From Euryodendron excelsum (taxonomy: Eukaryota; Streptophyta; Magnoliopsida; Ericales; Pentaphylacaceae), in the NCBI GenBank assembly GCA_033060915.1, contig CM065388.1:28732001-28796000 (forward strand): DNA of 64,000 nucleotides, given 5' to 3'. This document shows, in pieces, positions 22,683 through 35,200 of the stretch. The position numbers and the translations under genes were made by a program. Position 1 is the stretch's first letter. Each line of letters starts with the position of its first letter. Below the pieces are notes generated by a model. It saw nothing but the letters and a program-made list of their open reading frames with translations. It was not told where the DNA came from and did no database searches.

Positions 22683-25600
22683 TGTAAGCACCCCATTTTT
22701 TACTGCTCGGCAGTCTACACTCCGTCCAGACTTGTGTTCAAGTCATTGTGGGCGTATTCCAACCGAAACTAACATTCTAAGTTCAAATCCCGTCTGTCCA
22801 ACGCTTCGTGGGCCTGTCAGGCCCAAATAGAGGCAAAATGACCAAAATGCCCTTAGGGGCATTGTCCTTTCCTTTCCGATTTCAATCCCACTCTCGAGAC
22901 AGCTTACGGTTCCACTCCATGTCTCTTGAGACGGTTCCACTCCACGGCATGTCTCTTCGGAGACGGTAAGACCCCTTTCCAATCCCACTCTTGAGACAGT
23001 TTATTCCTCGAGACGGTTCCAATCCAGGCATGTCTCTTCGGAGACGGTAAGACCCCTTTCCAATCCTACTCTCGAGACAGTTTATTCCTCGAGACGGTTC
23101 TAATCCAGGCATGTCTCTTCGGAGACGGTAAGACCCCTTTCCAATCCTACTCTCGAGACAGTTTATTCCTCGAGACGGTTCCACTCCAGGCACGTCTCTT
23201 CGGAGATGGTAAGACCCCTTTCCAATCCCACTCTTGAGACAGTTTATTCCTCGAGACGGTTCCTATCCAGGCACGTCACTTCGGAGACGGTAAGACCCCT
23301 TTCCAATCCCACTCTCGAGACAGTTTATTCCTCAAGACAAGAACCCTTTCCAATCCCACTCTCGAGACAGTTTATTCCTCGAGACGGTTCAACTCTAGGC
23401 ATGTCTCTTTGGAGACGGTAAGACCCCTTTCCAATCCCACTCTCGAGACAGTTTATTCCTCGAGACGGTTCTAATCCAGGCATGTCTTTTCGAAGACGGT
23501 AAGTCCCCTTTCCAATCCCTCTCTCGAGACAGTTTATTCCTCGAGACGGTCCGAGTAGCGAAACTACTCACAAAACTGTTAGAATAGCGGAAATACTCAC
23601 AAATAGGTCGATATAGGGAATTGCCAATAAACCCCTGTGTCACGACGACCGCTGTTAGAGTGGCGGAAACACTCAAACCCAGGTCAACACCAGTGTTTGT
23701 TAGCCCGCTGTCGCGCCCAGATTTTTCGCGCCCGAGGAATACTCACCCAAGCGGGAAAAATGCTGTACTCTCTCGTTAGAACTCACCCTCCTAAAAGAAT
23801 GAGTGCGACTAAATTTGAATTGAAAACGAGTTTGAATAAAGGGCTTTTGAAAAAGATTCAGAGTCGCCACCTAACTTGATTAAGGTGAGTTAGGTCACCT
23901 AAAAACTAAGCATAATCCGAAAACTACACTTAGGGTTTTTGAAAAACGATTTGAAAATATCTCCTCAAGAGAGGGTTTTAAAGAAAACAGGTTGTTTGGC
24001 AACCTTTGGAAAACATTTAGCCCTTTCTAGAAAAATAACTCCTTTTGGTCTATGAAAACAGTGATCTAGGTTCGGAGGTTGGTTACGTGTAGGGAAGACG
24101 CACTAAGCTATCACCCTACCCCACCCTTTCGGTACCTACATGTCAATCTACCCTAGATTCCTATGAGAGTCTTCAATTAACTAATGGTTCAACCCTATTC
24201 ACTTTAGAAAAACAATGTTTGAAAACTAACATGATGCATGATATGCAAGTGCAATAGAAAAGAATTAAAAAATAGATTTAAAAAGAGATTGATTTGATTT
24301 GAAAATAAATTTGAAGAGATGGAATTGAAATTGGAAAGTTTGAAAATTTGGAAATAGAAATTTAAATTTGGAAGTTTGAAAGTAGATCGGAATTTGAGAT
24401 TTGAAAAGATTTTGAAAACCACACCCATGAGGGTGGAATTGAAAGTTTGAAAAATGTTGTGACCGCACCTATGAAGGTTGCCTACGTATCCCTTTGGGGG
24501 AATCAGGTCAGTTGTAGTTCGGACCAGAGTCCGATTGAAAATAGAAGAGTTGATTGGAAAAAGGAGATTTGAATTGGAAATTGAATTTGATTTGAAATTA
24601 GAAGAGGAGATTGAATTTGAGAAGATTGGACTTGCTTTGGAAAGATTGATTTTGGAAAGACTTGGTTTTAGGAAACCTAGACTTAGGAAAGAGAAGAGAC
24701 TTAGGAAAGACTCAAGAGTTTAAGAAAGATTGGATTTAAGAAAGGTTCGAATTAGGAAATGTTCGATTTAGGAAAATTTCAAATTTGGAAAGTTTCATTT
24801 TTGAAAAGTTCCGAGTTGTGAATTAGGAAAGCTTTGGTTTAGGAAAGTTTCAACTTAGGAAAGTTTTGAATTAGGAAAGTTTTCAAATTAGGAGAGTTTC
24901 GAAATTAAGAAAGTTTTGAAATTAGGAAAGTCTTGAATTAAGAAAGTTTCGAATTGAGAAATGTTTGAAAAAGGGAAGTTTTGAATTTGGAAAGTTTTGA
25001 AAACAAGGAAGTTTTGAAAATAAGAAAGTTTCGTTTTGGAAAAGGTTTGAGAAAGGAAAGTTTTCAGTTTAGGAAATGTTTGAACTAAGAAATGTTCGAA
25101 TTTAGAAAGTTTTGAATTTAGAAAAGTCTTAGATTTGAAAAGATTTGAAGTTTAAGAGAGAGTTTAGAATTTAGAAAGTTTTAAGGTTTAGAAAGATTTA
25201 ACTTAAGAAAGTTTTGAATTTAGGAAGCTTAGAACTTTAGAAAGATTTGAAATTTAGAAAGTTTAGGATTTAGAAAGTTTTAGAGTTTGAATTTTAGAAA
25301 GTCTTGAAATTAGGAAAGGCTTGGGTTTAGGAAAGGTTTGAAAACTTAGGTTTAAGAAGTTAAGATTTGAAAAGAGGGTAGAATTAGGAAAGGATTGAAT
25401 TAGGAAAGATTTTTATGTTCAAGCTTTTGGAAACTTAGGGTTTAGGAAAATGGAAGTTTAGGAAGGATTTGAATTAGGAAAGAGTTGGATTAGGAAGGGA
25501 TTGGATTTGGTTTCTAAAAGAGAAAGGTTGGATTTTATTTCCAAAAACGGAGGATTGGATTTGGTTTCCTAAAGGGAAGATTTGATTTGGTTTCCTAAAG

Positions 25601-28116
25601 GGAAGATAGGATTTGGGTAAGGATTTGGAAAGGGAGATTCTAGAAACCCTAGTTTTGCAAAATTGTAGTTTTGATGTAGAAAATAGGTTTTGAAAACATG
25701 TATAGTTTTGATGTAGAAAACAAGAGGTTTTGGAAACCTAGGTTTGGGGCAAAGTTTGAAAACTATGTTTTTGGGAAGAAAATTTAGGGTTTCCTAATTG
25801 TGAGTTCTAGGGCTTGACTTGCGCTCTAAGAAAAGAGTTTTTGGAAAGCGCGTTTTTGGAAACGAAAGTTTTCTAGAAAGGAAATCCTAGGGAGGAATTT
25901 TTAGAAAGCGAATTTGAAAAGAGAGTTTTGGAAAGAGGGAATTTTTGAAAAGTGTGTTTTTGGAAACATAGATTTTGGAAGCAAAAATCCTAGAAGGGAG
26001 TTTCTAAAAGGAAGATTTTGGAAAAGAGAGTTTTTGGAAAGATTTTTAGGGAGCGTTTTTAGAAAGTGAATTTTGAGGAAAAGATTTTGGAGAGGAGTTG
26101 GAAAAGAGATTTTAGGAAGAGATTTTTGAAGAGAGAGTTTTGGAAAGTATGAAGACGTCTCACTTTCCTAAAGCGATTCTAGCCATAAGAAGGCTAGAAC
26201 CACTTTAAGGAAGTGGTTTTGAAAACAATAAGGTTTGAAAATATAGACCAAAAAGGTCACTTTTAATGTAACACTTTCCTAAAGCAACCCTAGCCATGGA
26301 AAGGCTAGAATCACTCTAGAATTGTGATTTTGAAAACAAGTTTTTGAAAAAGAGATTTTGATGCAATTTTGAAAACAAGTTTGAAAACGTTTTGAAAACA
26401 ACTTTGAAAACGAATTTTGGAAGATGCAAGACTATGATATGCACAATGCAATTTGGGGTCGTGAATATACAAGGTTAAGGCTTCACCACATAATCAAGGG
26501 GGCCGGACCCACGTGGTCTTTGGTTAGACTAGAAGAAAGCCCCCGACACGGTGACTCTCCAACAGTCTAATCCTACACATGGACCGGGAGTCCCCTTGTT
26601 TCAAGCATGCAAAGAAATGGGGGGAAAGAGATGGGGGATTAAAATAGAGAAAACCCAAGTGGGTTGGAGAGAGAAGAGAGAGGGGGGAAGTGCAGAAAAT
26701 TAAAGAGAAAGCCTACCGTATATCTTCTTTATTTTGCGTGTCGCGCTGTCTTCGGTCTTCGGTCTTTGTCTTGATCTTCACCTTCAATCTTCAAGAGTTA
26801 TCTTCAAGTTTTGGATGGCAACTCTTCAAGTCTTCCAAGAGCGGTTGAAGGCTAGTGTATGAGTGTATAGGAGAGTATAGGAGGCTAGGGTTTGTGTATA
26901 GTGGCTAGGGTTTGGGAAAACCTAGGGAGGCTAGGGTTTTGGAGATGCTCGAGCTCTGTATATCGAAATATAGGATTTTTAGGTTAAGTTTGCAGACCCT
27001 TTTCACTTTGAATGAGGCTCTATATTTATAGAAGGAGGACAAACCTGGCGCCTGTTGTAGTGGCGCCAGGCCAAATTCTACACTAGCGCCACTAGGAGTG
27101 GCGTTAGGCCATTTTTTGGCTTGGCGCCACTACTAGTGGCGCCAGCCAATTAGGAAAGATTTAAGGTCGGCAAGTAACGTATCTTTGACTAGATTTGGGC
27201 GCCTGTACTAGTGACTACCATGCAATTTTTAGCCTGACTTCACTAGGAGTGACTTCGGAAAGTCCGGGAATGATTTGAGGGAGCCGGGAATGACCCGGAA
27301 GGCCGGAAAGGAGCAGGAACACTCAAAATAGTGTCCTGGAGGTATTTGACTTGAAAAATGAAGATAAGGTGGGTCGGAAAGGTTGACTGGGCCTTTAGGG
27401 GCAAAACGGTCAATCGGACCAGGAAACTGCCGGGACAGACTCAGATTGTCCTGGAAGAAGACTTGGGATCTAAAAACATTATTCAGAATGTTCCAGGAGT
27501 TTTCCGGTTTGATTCCCAGAGTCAGCGTGGTCGGAAAAGGAGACCGGCCCACCAGGGGCAAAACGGTCATTTTGTACCGGGTTTGCCGGAACTGACTCGA
27601 AATGGTCCGAAAAGGTAAAAGAAGGTCGAGAACACTATAAAAAGTATTCTCGGGACATTACCGGTTTGATACCCAGAGCCGGTGTGGTCGAAGAAGGAGA
27701 CCAGCCCTCTAGGGGCAAAATGGTCATTTTGTACCAGGTTGGCCGGAACTGACTCGGAATGATCCGGAAAGGTAAAGGAAGATTGAGAATACTATAAAAA
27801 GTAGTCTCAGGGGGTTACCGGTTTGATACCCAGAGCCGGTGTGGTTGAAGAAGGAGACCGGCCCTCCAGGGGCAAAACGGTTATTTTGTACCGGGTTGGC
27901 CGGAACTGACTCAAAATGATCCGAAAAGGTAAAGGAAGATTGAGAATACTATAAAAAGTAGTCTCAGGAGGTTACCGGTTTGGTACCCAGAGCCGGCGTG
28001 GATGCTTAGGGGCAAAATTGTCATCTTGACCGGAAAGTCTCGGAAAAGGTCCTAAGGGTAGTCTGGTCATTTTTCACCGAAGTGAGCTAACAGACACGGG
28101 TGTTGACCTAGGTTTT

Positions 28117-28519
28117 GAGTGTTTCTGCCACTCTAACGGTGTGAGTATTTCCGCTACTCGGACGGGGTTGACGATTTGTGAGTATTTTCGCTACTCGGAC
28201 GAGGTTGAGTATTTCCGCTACTCGGACGGGGTTGAGTATTTCCGCTACTCGGACGAGGTTGAGTATTTCCGCTACTCGGACGGGGTTGATGATTTGGGAG
28301 TATTTCCGTTACTCGGACAGGGTTGAGTATTTCCGTTACTCAGACGGGGTTGAGTATTTTCGCTACTCGGACAGGGTTGATGATTTGGGAATATTTTCGC
28401 TACTCAGACGGGGTTGAGTATTTCCACTACTCTAATGGCTTTGTGAGTATTTCCGCTACTCTAACGGCTTTGTGAGTATTTCTACTACTCTAACGATTTT
28501 GTGAGTAGTTTTGCTACTC
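28117..28519 (-). repeat. Array of 15 short inverted repeats in S2
   Basis: Fifteen 17-bp units spaced about 27-40 bp, mostly GAGTATTTCCGCTACTC: 5-bp arms GAGTA/TACTC around a 7-base loop that varies (TTTCCGC, TTTTCGC, TTTCCGT, TTTCTAC). The first unit (28117) has arms GAGTG/CACTC; the last (28503-28519) is GAGTAGTTTTGCTACTC with 6-bp arms GAGTAG/CTACTC. Only one unit (GAATATTTTCGCTACTC, near 28390) breaks the pairing. It lies in U3, between the 157-bp and 81-bp arrays. Confidence 0.9.
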
Positions 28520-28680
28520 AGACCGTCTCGAGGAATAAACTGTCTCGAGAGAGGGATTGGAAAGGGGTCTTACCGTGTCTGAAGAGACGTGCCTGGATTG
28601 AAACCATCTCGAGGAATAAACTGTCTCGAGAGTGGGATTGGAAAGGGGTCTTACCGTCTCCGACGAGACGTGCCTGGATT
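28520..28680 (-). repeat. Two 81-bp units between hairpin arrays of S2
   Basis: Two copies of the family unit (CCGTCTCGAGGAATAAACTG ... TTACCGTCTCCGACGAGACG) separate the two inverted-repeat arrays. A third partial unit is at 28877-28925. The order hairpins / 81-bp units / hairpins / 81-bp unit suggests duplication of a compound module. Confidence 0.85.
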
Positions 28681-28682
28681 GT

Positions 28683-28873
28683 GAGTGTTTCCGCCACTCT
28701 AATGGTTTTGTGAGTACTTCCGCTACTCTAACAGTTTTGTGAGTATTTCCGCTACTCTAACGGTTTTGTGAGTACTTCCGCTACTCTAACGGTTTTGTGA
28801 GTATTTCCGCTACTCTAACGGTTTTGTGAGTATTTCCGCTACTCTAACGGTTTTGTGAGTAGTTTTGCTACTC
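28683..28873 (-). repeat. Second array of 7 short inverted repeats in S2
   Basis: Seven units about 29 bp apart, linked by TAACGGTTTTGT. Order: one GAGTG/CACTC, five GAGTA/TACTC (loops TTTCCGC or CTTCCGC), one GAGTAG/CTACTC at 28857-28873. All seven keep perfect arms. The order of arm types is the same as in the first array. Confidence 0.9.
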
Positions 28874-29915
28874 GGACCGTCTCGAGGAATAAACTGTCTC
28901 GAGAGAGGGATTGGAATTGGAATAAGAAAGGACAATGCGCCTAAGGGCATTTTGGTCATTTTGCCTCTATTTGGGCCTCACAGGCCCGCGAAGCGATGGA
29001 AAGACGAAATTTGGACCTAGAGGATTGGTTTCGATTGGAATATGCCCACAATGACTTGAAAACAAGTCTGGACAGAGTGTAGACTGCCGAGCGGTCAAAA
29101 ATGGGGTGCTTACACCCATTTCGGTAAAAAATGACCAAACTGCCCTTTGGACCTTTTTCGAGGCTTTCCGGTCAAGATGACCATTTTGCCTCTAGGCATC
29201 CGAATGCCCCGGGAACCACACCGGCTCTGGGTATCAAACCGGTAACCCCTTGAGATTACTTCTTATAGTATTCTCAACCTTCCTTTACCTTTCTAGATCA
29301 TTCCGAGTCAGTTCTGGCCAACCCGGTACAAAATGACCATTTTGCCCCTCGTGGGCCGGTCTTCTTTTTCTACCACACCGGCTCTGGGTATCAAACCGGT
29401 AACCTCCTGAGACTACTTTTTATAGTGTTCTTAACCTCCTTTTACCTTTCCGGATCATTCCGAGTAAGTTCCGGTCAACCCGATGCGAAATGAACGTTTT
29501 GCCCCTGGTGGGCCCGTCTCCTTTTCCGACCATGCCGGCTCTGGGAATCAAACCGGAAACCTCTGGGAGCATTCTGAATAATGTTTCCAGATCCGAAGTC
29601 TTCTTCTGGGACAGTCCTAGTTTGCCCCGGCAGCTTCCCGGTCTGATTGACCGTTTTGCCCCTAAGGGCCCAGTCAACCTTTCCGACCCATCTTATCCTC
29701 ATTTCTCAAGTCAAATACCTCTAGGACACTATTTTAACTGTTCTTGCTCCTTTCCGGCCTTCCAGGTCATTCCCGGCTCCTTCAAATCATTTCCGGACTT
29801 TCCGGAGCCACTCCTAGTGAAGCTAGGCTAAAAATTGCATGGTAGTTACTAGTACAGGCGCCCAAATGTAGTCAAAGATACGTTGCTTGCCGACCTTAAA
29901 TATTTCCTAAATGGC

Positions 29916-29999
29916 TGGCGCCACTAGTAGTGGCGCCAAGCCAAAAAATGGCCTGGCGCCACTGCAACAGGCGCCAGTGTTGTCCAACCTCTATAAATA
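29916..29999 (+). promoter_or_regulatory. E2 5' LTR core promoter: 23-bp palindrome plus TATA box
   Basis: Arms TGGCGCCACTA and TAGTGGCGCCA with one central base form a perfect palindrome at 29916-29938. Further GGCGCC sites follow to about 29976, then TATAAATA at 29992-29999. In the 3' LTR the palindrome (about 48929-48951) has a mismatch, and the TATA box is at 49008-49015. Confidence 0.75.
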
Positions 30000-32271
30000 C
30001 AGAGCCTCATTCAACGTGAAGGGGGTCCGCAAATTTAACCTAAAAGTCATATAATTCGATATACAGAGCTCGACCACCTCCTAAACCATAGCTTCCCTAG
30101 ATTTTCCAAACCCTAGCCACTATACACTAAACCCTAGCCTCCTATACACTCCTATACATCCCCATACACTCATACACTAACCATCAAGCCTCCTTCGAAG
30201 ACTTGAAGAGTTGTAATATGAAGTTTGAGGCTTGAAGACAACTCTTGAAGACTGAAGGTCAAGATCAAGACGAAGACTGAAGATCGAAGAAAGAAAGGCG
30301 CGCAAAATAACAAGACATACAGTAGGCTCCCTATTTAAATTTTCGCACTTCCCCCCTCTCTCTTCTCTCTCCTAACCCACTTGGGTTTTCTCTATTTTAA
30401 TCCCTCATCTCTTTCCCCCCTTTCTTTGCATGCTTGAAACAATGGGATTCCCGGTCCATGTGTAGGATTGGGCTATTGGAGAGTCACCGTGTCGGGGCTT
30501 TCTTCTAGTCTAACCAGAGACCACATGGGTCCGGCCCCCTTGATTATGTGGTGAAGCCTTAGCCTTGTATGTTCACGACCCCAAAACTGCATTGTGCATA
30601 ACATGATCTTGCATCTTCCAGAATTCGTTTTCAAACTCATTTTCAAAACCGTTTTCAAAATTGCATCAAAATCTCTTTTTCAAAAACTTGTTTTCAAAAC
30701 CACAATTCTAGGGTGATTCTAGCCTTTCCATGGCTAGGGTTACTTTAGGAAAGTGTTACATTAAAAGTGAATTTTATGGTCCATATTTTCAAATCTTATT
30801 GTTTTCCAAAACCACTTTCTTAAAGTGGTTCTAGCCTTCTCATGGCTAGAATCACTTTAGGAAAGTGAGATGTTTTTACACCTTCTAAAAACTCTCTTTT
30901 CAAAAGTCTTTCTTCCTAAAATCTCTTTTTCAACATGCTTTCCTAAAACTCTCCTCTCCAAAAGTGTTTTCTAAAAATTCTTTCCAAAATCTATTTTTCA
31001 AAACTCCCTTTTTCAACTCCTTTCCAAAATCCTCTCCCCAAAATCCACTTTCTAAAAACGTTCCCCAAAAGTCTTTCCAAAAACTCTCTTCAACAATCTT
31101 CTACCAAAAACCTTCCTAGGAAAACTCTCTCTAAAAATCTTTCCAAAAACTCTCTTTCGAAAATCTTCCTTCTAGAAATTCCCCTTTAGGATTTGCTTCC
31201 AAAATCTTTGTTTCCACAAACACACTTTCCAAAAACTCTTTCCTTGAAGCCTAAGTCAAGCCTTAGAACTCACAATTAGGAAACCCTAATTTTCTTTCCA
31301 AAAACATGGTTTTCAAACCTTGCCTCAAACCTAGGTTTCCAAAATCTCTTGTTTTCACATCCAAATTATACACATTTCCAAAACCTCTTTTCTACGTTAA
31401 AATTCCACACTTTCAAATCTAGGGTTTCTAGAATCTCCCTTTCCAAATCCTTGTCAAATCCTATCTTCCCTTTAGGAAACCAAATCCAATCCTCCGTTTT
31501 TGGAAACAAAATCAAACCTTCCTTTTTAGAAACAAAATCCAATCCTTTCCTAACCCAACTCTTTCCTAACTCAAATCTTTCTTAAACTTCCACTTTCCTA
31601 AATCTTAAGTTTCCAAAACTTGAACATAACAATCTTTCCTAAATTTTAAAACTCAACTTTCAAATCTTTCCTAATTCAACCCTTTCCTAATTCTACCCCT
31701 TTCCAAATCTGGACTTTCCAAATTCAAGTTTTCAAATCTTTTTCTAAACTCAAACTTTTCCTAATCTCAACATTTTCTAAAAAACTCTAAAATTTTCAAA
31801 ATCTTAAACTTTCTAAATGTCAAATCTTTCTAAAATTCTAAGCTTTCTAAATTCAAAACTTTCTTAAGTTAAGACTTTCTAAATCTAAAACTTCATAAAT
31901 TCTAAACTTTCCAAAATTTTAAGCTTTCCAAATTCAAAACTTTCCTAACTTGAGACTTTCTAAATTCTAAGTCTTTCCTAAACTAAACTTTTCCTAATTC
32001 AAAACATTTCTAAATTCAATACTTTTCCATTTGAAAACTTTCCTAAAGTGAAAACTTTCCTAAATTCAAAACTTTCTTAATTTGAAACTTTTCAAAAATG
32101 AAACTTTCCTAATTCAAAGCTTTCCTAATTTTGAACTTTCCTAATTTGAACATTTCCTAAATCCAATCCTTCCTAATCTCCTAAATCTTCCAAGTCAAGT
32201 CAAATATTTCCTAAGTCCCTCTCCTAAGTCTAGGTTTCTTAAACCTCCATCTTTCCAAAACAAGTCTAAAT

Positions 32272-35200
32272 TGTCGCGCCTAGATTTTTCGCACTCGAGG
32301 AATACTCACCCAAGCGGGAAAAATGCTGTACTCTCTTGTTAGAACTCACCTTCCTAAAAGAATGAGTGCGACTAGGTTTGAATTGAAAATTAGGTTTGAA
32401 TAAAGGGCTTTTGAAAAAGATTCGGAGTCGCCACCTAATTTGATTAAGGTGAGTTAGGTCACCTAAAAACTAAGCATAATCCGAAAACTACACTTAGGGT
32501 TTTTGAAAAACGATTTGAAAAATATCTCCTCGAGAGAGGGTTTTAAAGAAAACAGGTTGTTTGGCAACCTTTGGAAAACATTTAGCCCTTTTTTGAAAAA
32601 TAACTCCTTTTGGTCTTTGAAAACAGTGATCTAGGTTCGGAGGTTGGTTACGTGTAGGGAAGACGCACTAAGCTATCACCCTACCCCGCCCTTTCGGTAC
32701 CTACAGGTCAATCTACCCTAGATTCACCTATGAGAGTCTTTAATTAACCCATGTCCAATCCTATTTCACTTTAGAAAAACAATGTTTGAAAAAGAAACTA
32801 ACATGATGCATGATATGCAAGTGCAATAAAAGAAAATTGAAAAATAGGTTTGAAAAGAGATTGATATGATTTGAAAGAGATTTGAAGAAATAGAATTGAA
32901 ATTGAAAAGTTTGAAAATTGAAAGTAGAAATTTTGAAATTGAAATTTGAGATTAGATTGGAATTTTGAGATTTGAAAAGATTTTGGAAACCGCACCCATG
33001 AGGGTGGAATTGAAAATTTGAAAAGTATTGTGACCGCACCTATGAAGGTTGCCTACGTATCCCTTTGGGGGAATCAGGTCAGTCGTAGTTCGAACAAGAG
33101 TCCGATTGAAAAGGGATTGATTTGAAGAGAGAGATTGAATTAGAAGATTGAGAGATTGAATTGAAAATTGAATTGGATTTGAAATTGGAAGAGGAGATTG
33201 AGAATTGAAATTGAGAAAATTGGACTTTGATTTGAAAAGATAGATTTGGACTTGTTTTGAAAAGAGAAAGATGAAGGTTTAGGAAACCTAGACTTAGGAA
33301 AAGCTTGACTCAACTTGGAAGGTTTAGGAGACTAGGAAAGGTTGGATTTAGGAAATGTTTGAATTCGGAAATATTCGATTTAGGAAAGTTTCGAATTAGA
33401 AAAGTTTCATTTTTGGAAAGTTTTGAAATTAGGAAAGTTTTAGGTTTAGGAAAGTTTTGAAATTGAAAAGTTTTGAATTTAGAAATGCTTTGAAAAAAAG
33501 GAAGTTTTGAATTTGGAAAGCTTTGAAAACAAGGAAGTTTTGAAAATAAGAAAATTTCGTTTTAGGAAAGGTTCGAAAAAGGAAAGTTTTCAACTTAGGA
33601 CGTGTTTGAATTAAGAAAGTTTCAACTTAAGAAAGTCTTAAATTAAGAAAGTTTTGAGTTTAGAAAAGTCTTAGATTTGGAAAAGATTTGAAGTTTGGGA
33701 AAGTTTAGAATTTAGAAAGTTTTTAGGTTTAGAAAGATTTAACTTAAGAAGGTTTCAAATTTGGAAAGTTTTGAATTTGGAAAGATTTGAAATTTAGAAA
33801 GTTTAAGATTTAGAAAGTTTTAGAGTTTAGAAAGATTTAAGATTTTAGAAGATTTTAGAGTTTTTTAGAAAATCTTGAAAATTAAGAAAGGTTGGAATTT
33901 AAGAAAGGTTTAAAAGCTTGAATTTAGAAAGTTAAGATTTGAAAAAGGGGTTGAATTAGGAAAGATTTGAAAGTTGAGTTTTAAAATTTAGGAAAGATTT
34001 TTATGTTCAAGTTTTTGGAAACTTAAGGTTTAGGAAATTAGAAGTTTAGGAAGGATTTGAATTAGGAAAGGGTTGGATTTTGAAATTTAAGGAAAGGTTT
34101 AAAGTTTAGGTTTAGGAAACTTATGGTTTAGGAAGGAATTGAATTAGGAAAGGTTTGGATTAAGAAAGGTTTGATTTTGTTTCTAAAAACGGAGGACGGG
34201 ATCTAGTTTCCTAAACGGGGAGATTTGATTCGGTTTCCTAAAGGGAAGACAGGATTTGGCAAGGATTTGGAAAGGGAAATTCTAGAAACCCTAGATTTGG
34301 AAAAATTGACGTTTTGACATAGAAAATAGATTTTGGAAACATATATAGTTTTGATGTAGAAAACAAGAGATTTTGGAAACCTAGGTTTAGAGCAAAGTTT
34401 GAAAATCATGTTTTTGGAAAGAAAATTAGGGTTTCCCAATGGTAGGTTCTAGGGCTTGATTTGGACTCTAAGGAAAAGGGATTTTTAGAAAGTGTGTTTT
34501 TGGAAACAAAGGTTTTTCTAGAAAGGAATCCTAGGGAGGAGTTTTTGGAAAGTAAATTTGGAAAGAGAGTTTTTGGAAAAAGATTTTAAAGAGAAGGAGT
34601 TTTGGAAGGTGTGTTTTTAGAAACGTAGATTTTGGAAGGGAAATCCTAGGGAGGAAATTTCTAGAAGGAAGATTTTGGGAAGAAAGTTTTTGGAAAGATT
34701 TTTAGGGAGCGTTTTTAGAAAGTGGATTTTGGGGAGAGGATTTTAGAAAGGAGTTGAAACAAAGAGAGATTTTGAAAAATAGATTTTGGAAAGAGTTTTT
34801 AGAAAACCATTTTGGAGAGGAGAGTTTTAAGAAAATATGTTGAAGAAGAGATTTTTAGGAGGAAATTCTTGGAGAGAGAGAGAGTTTTTGGAAAGTATAA
34901 AAACATCTCACTTTCCTAAAGCGATTCTAGCCATAAGAGGGCTAGAACCACTTTAAGAAAGTGGTTTTGAAAACAAAGTTTGAAAATATAGGCCAAAAGG
35001 CCACTTTTAATATAACACTTTCCCAAAGCAACCCTAGCCATTGAAAGGCTAGAATCACCCTAGAATTGTGGTTTTGAAAACAAGTTTTTGAAAAAGAGAT
35101 TTTGATGCAATTTTGAAAACAAGTTTGAAAACGATTTTTTGAAAACAACCTTTTGAAAACGAATTTTTGGAAGATGCAAGACTATGATATGCACAATGCA

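Larger units (their letters stand above)
23709..29114 (-). mobile_element. S2: solo LTR, - strand, inside E2 5' LTR
   Basis: 5,406 bp from TGTCGCGCCC to GGGTGCTTACA, flanked by CCCGC (23704-23708) and CCCAT (29115-29119). The intact target in the E2 3' LTR (about 48130) reads CCCAC, so each duplication has one change. No PBS or internal region. It belongs to a subfamily with greatly expanded GAGTA-type inverted repeats and few 81-bp units. TATA box TATTTATA at 27023-27030. A perfect 23-bp palindrome lies at 27122-27144. Confidence 0.9.

Noticed and set aside
27800..27840. tRNA-like phrase GGTTTGATACCCAGAGCC in the 157-bp units
   Set aside because: It resembles a T-arm only in passing; no acceptor stem, anticodon arm or full cloverleaf can be built around it.
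28117..28873. CRISPR-like array of short palindromic repeats
   Set aside because: Units and spacers are both repeated, spacers are near identical, and the array sits in a plant LTR. It is reported as an inverted-repeat array instead.
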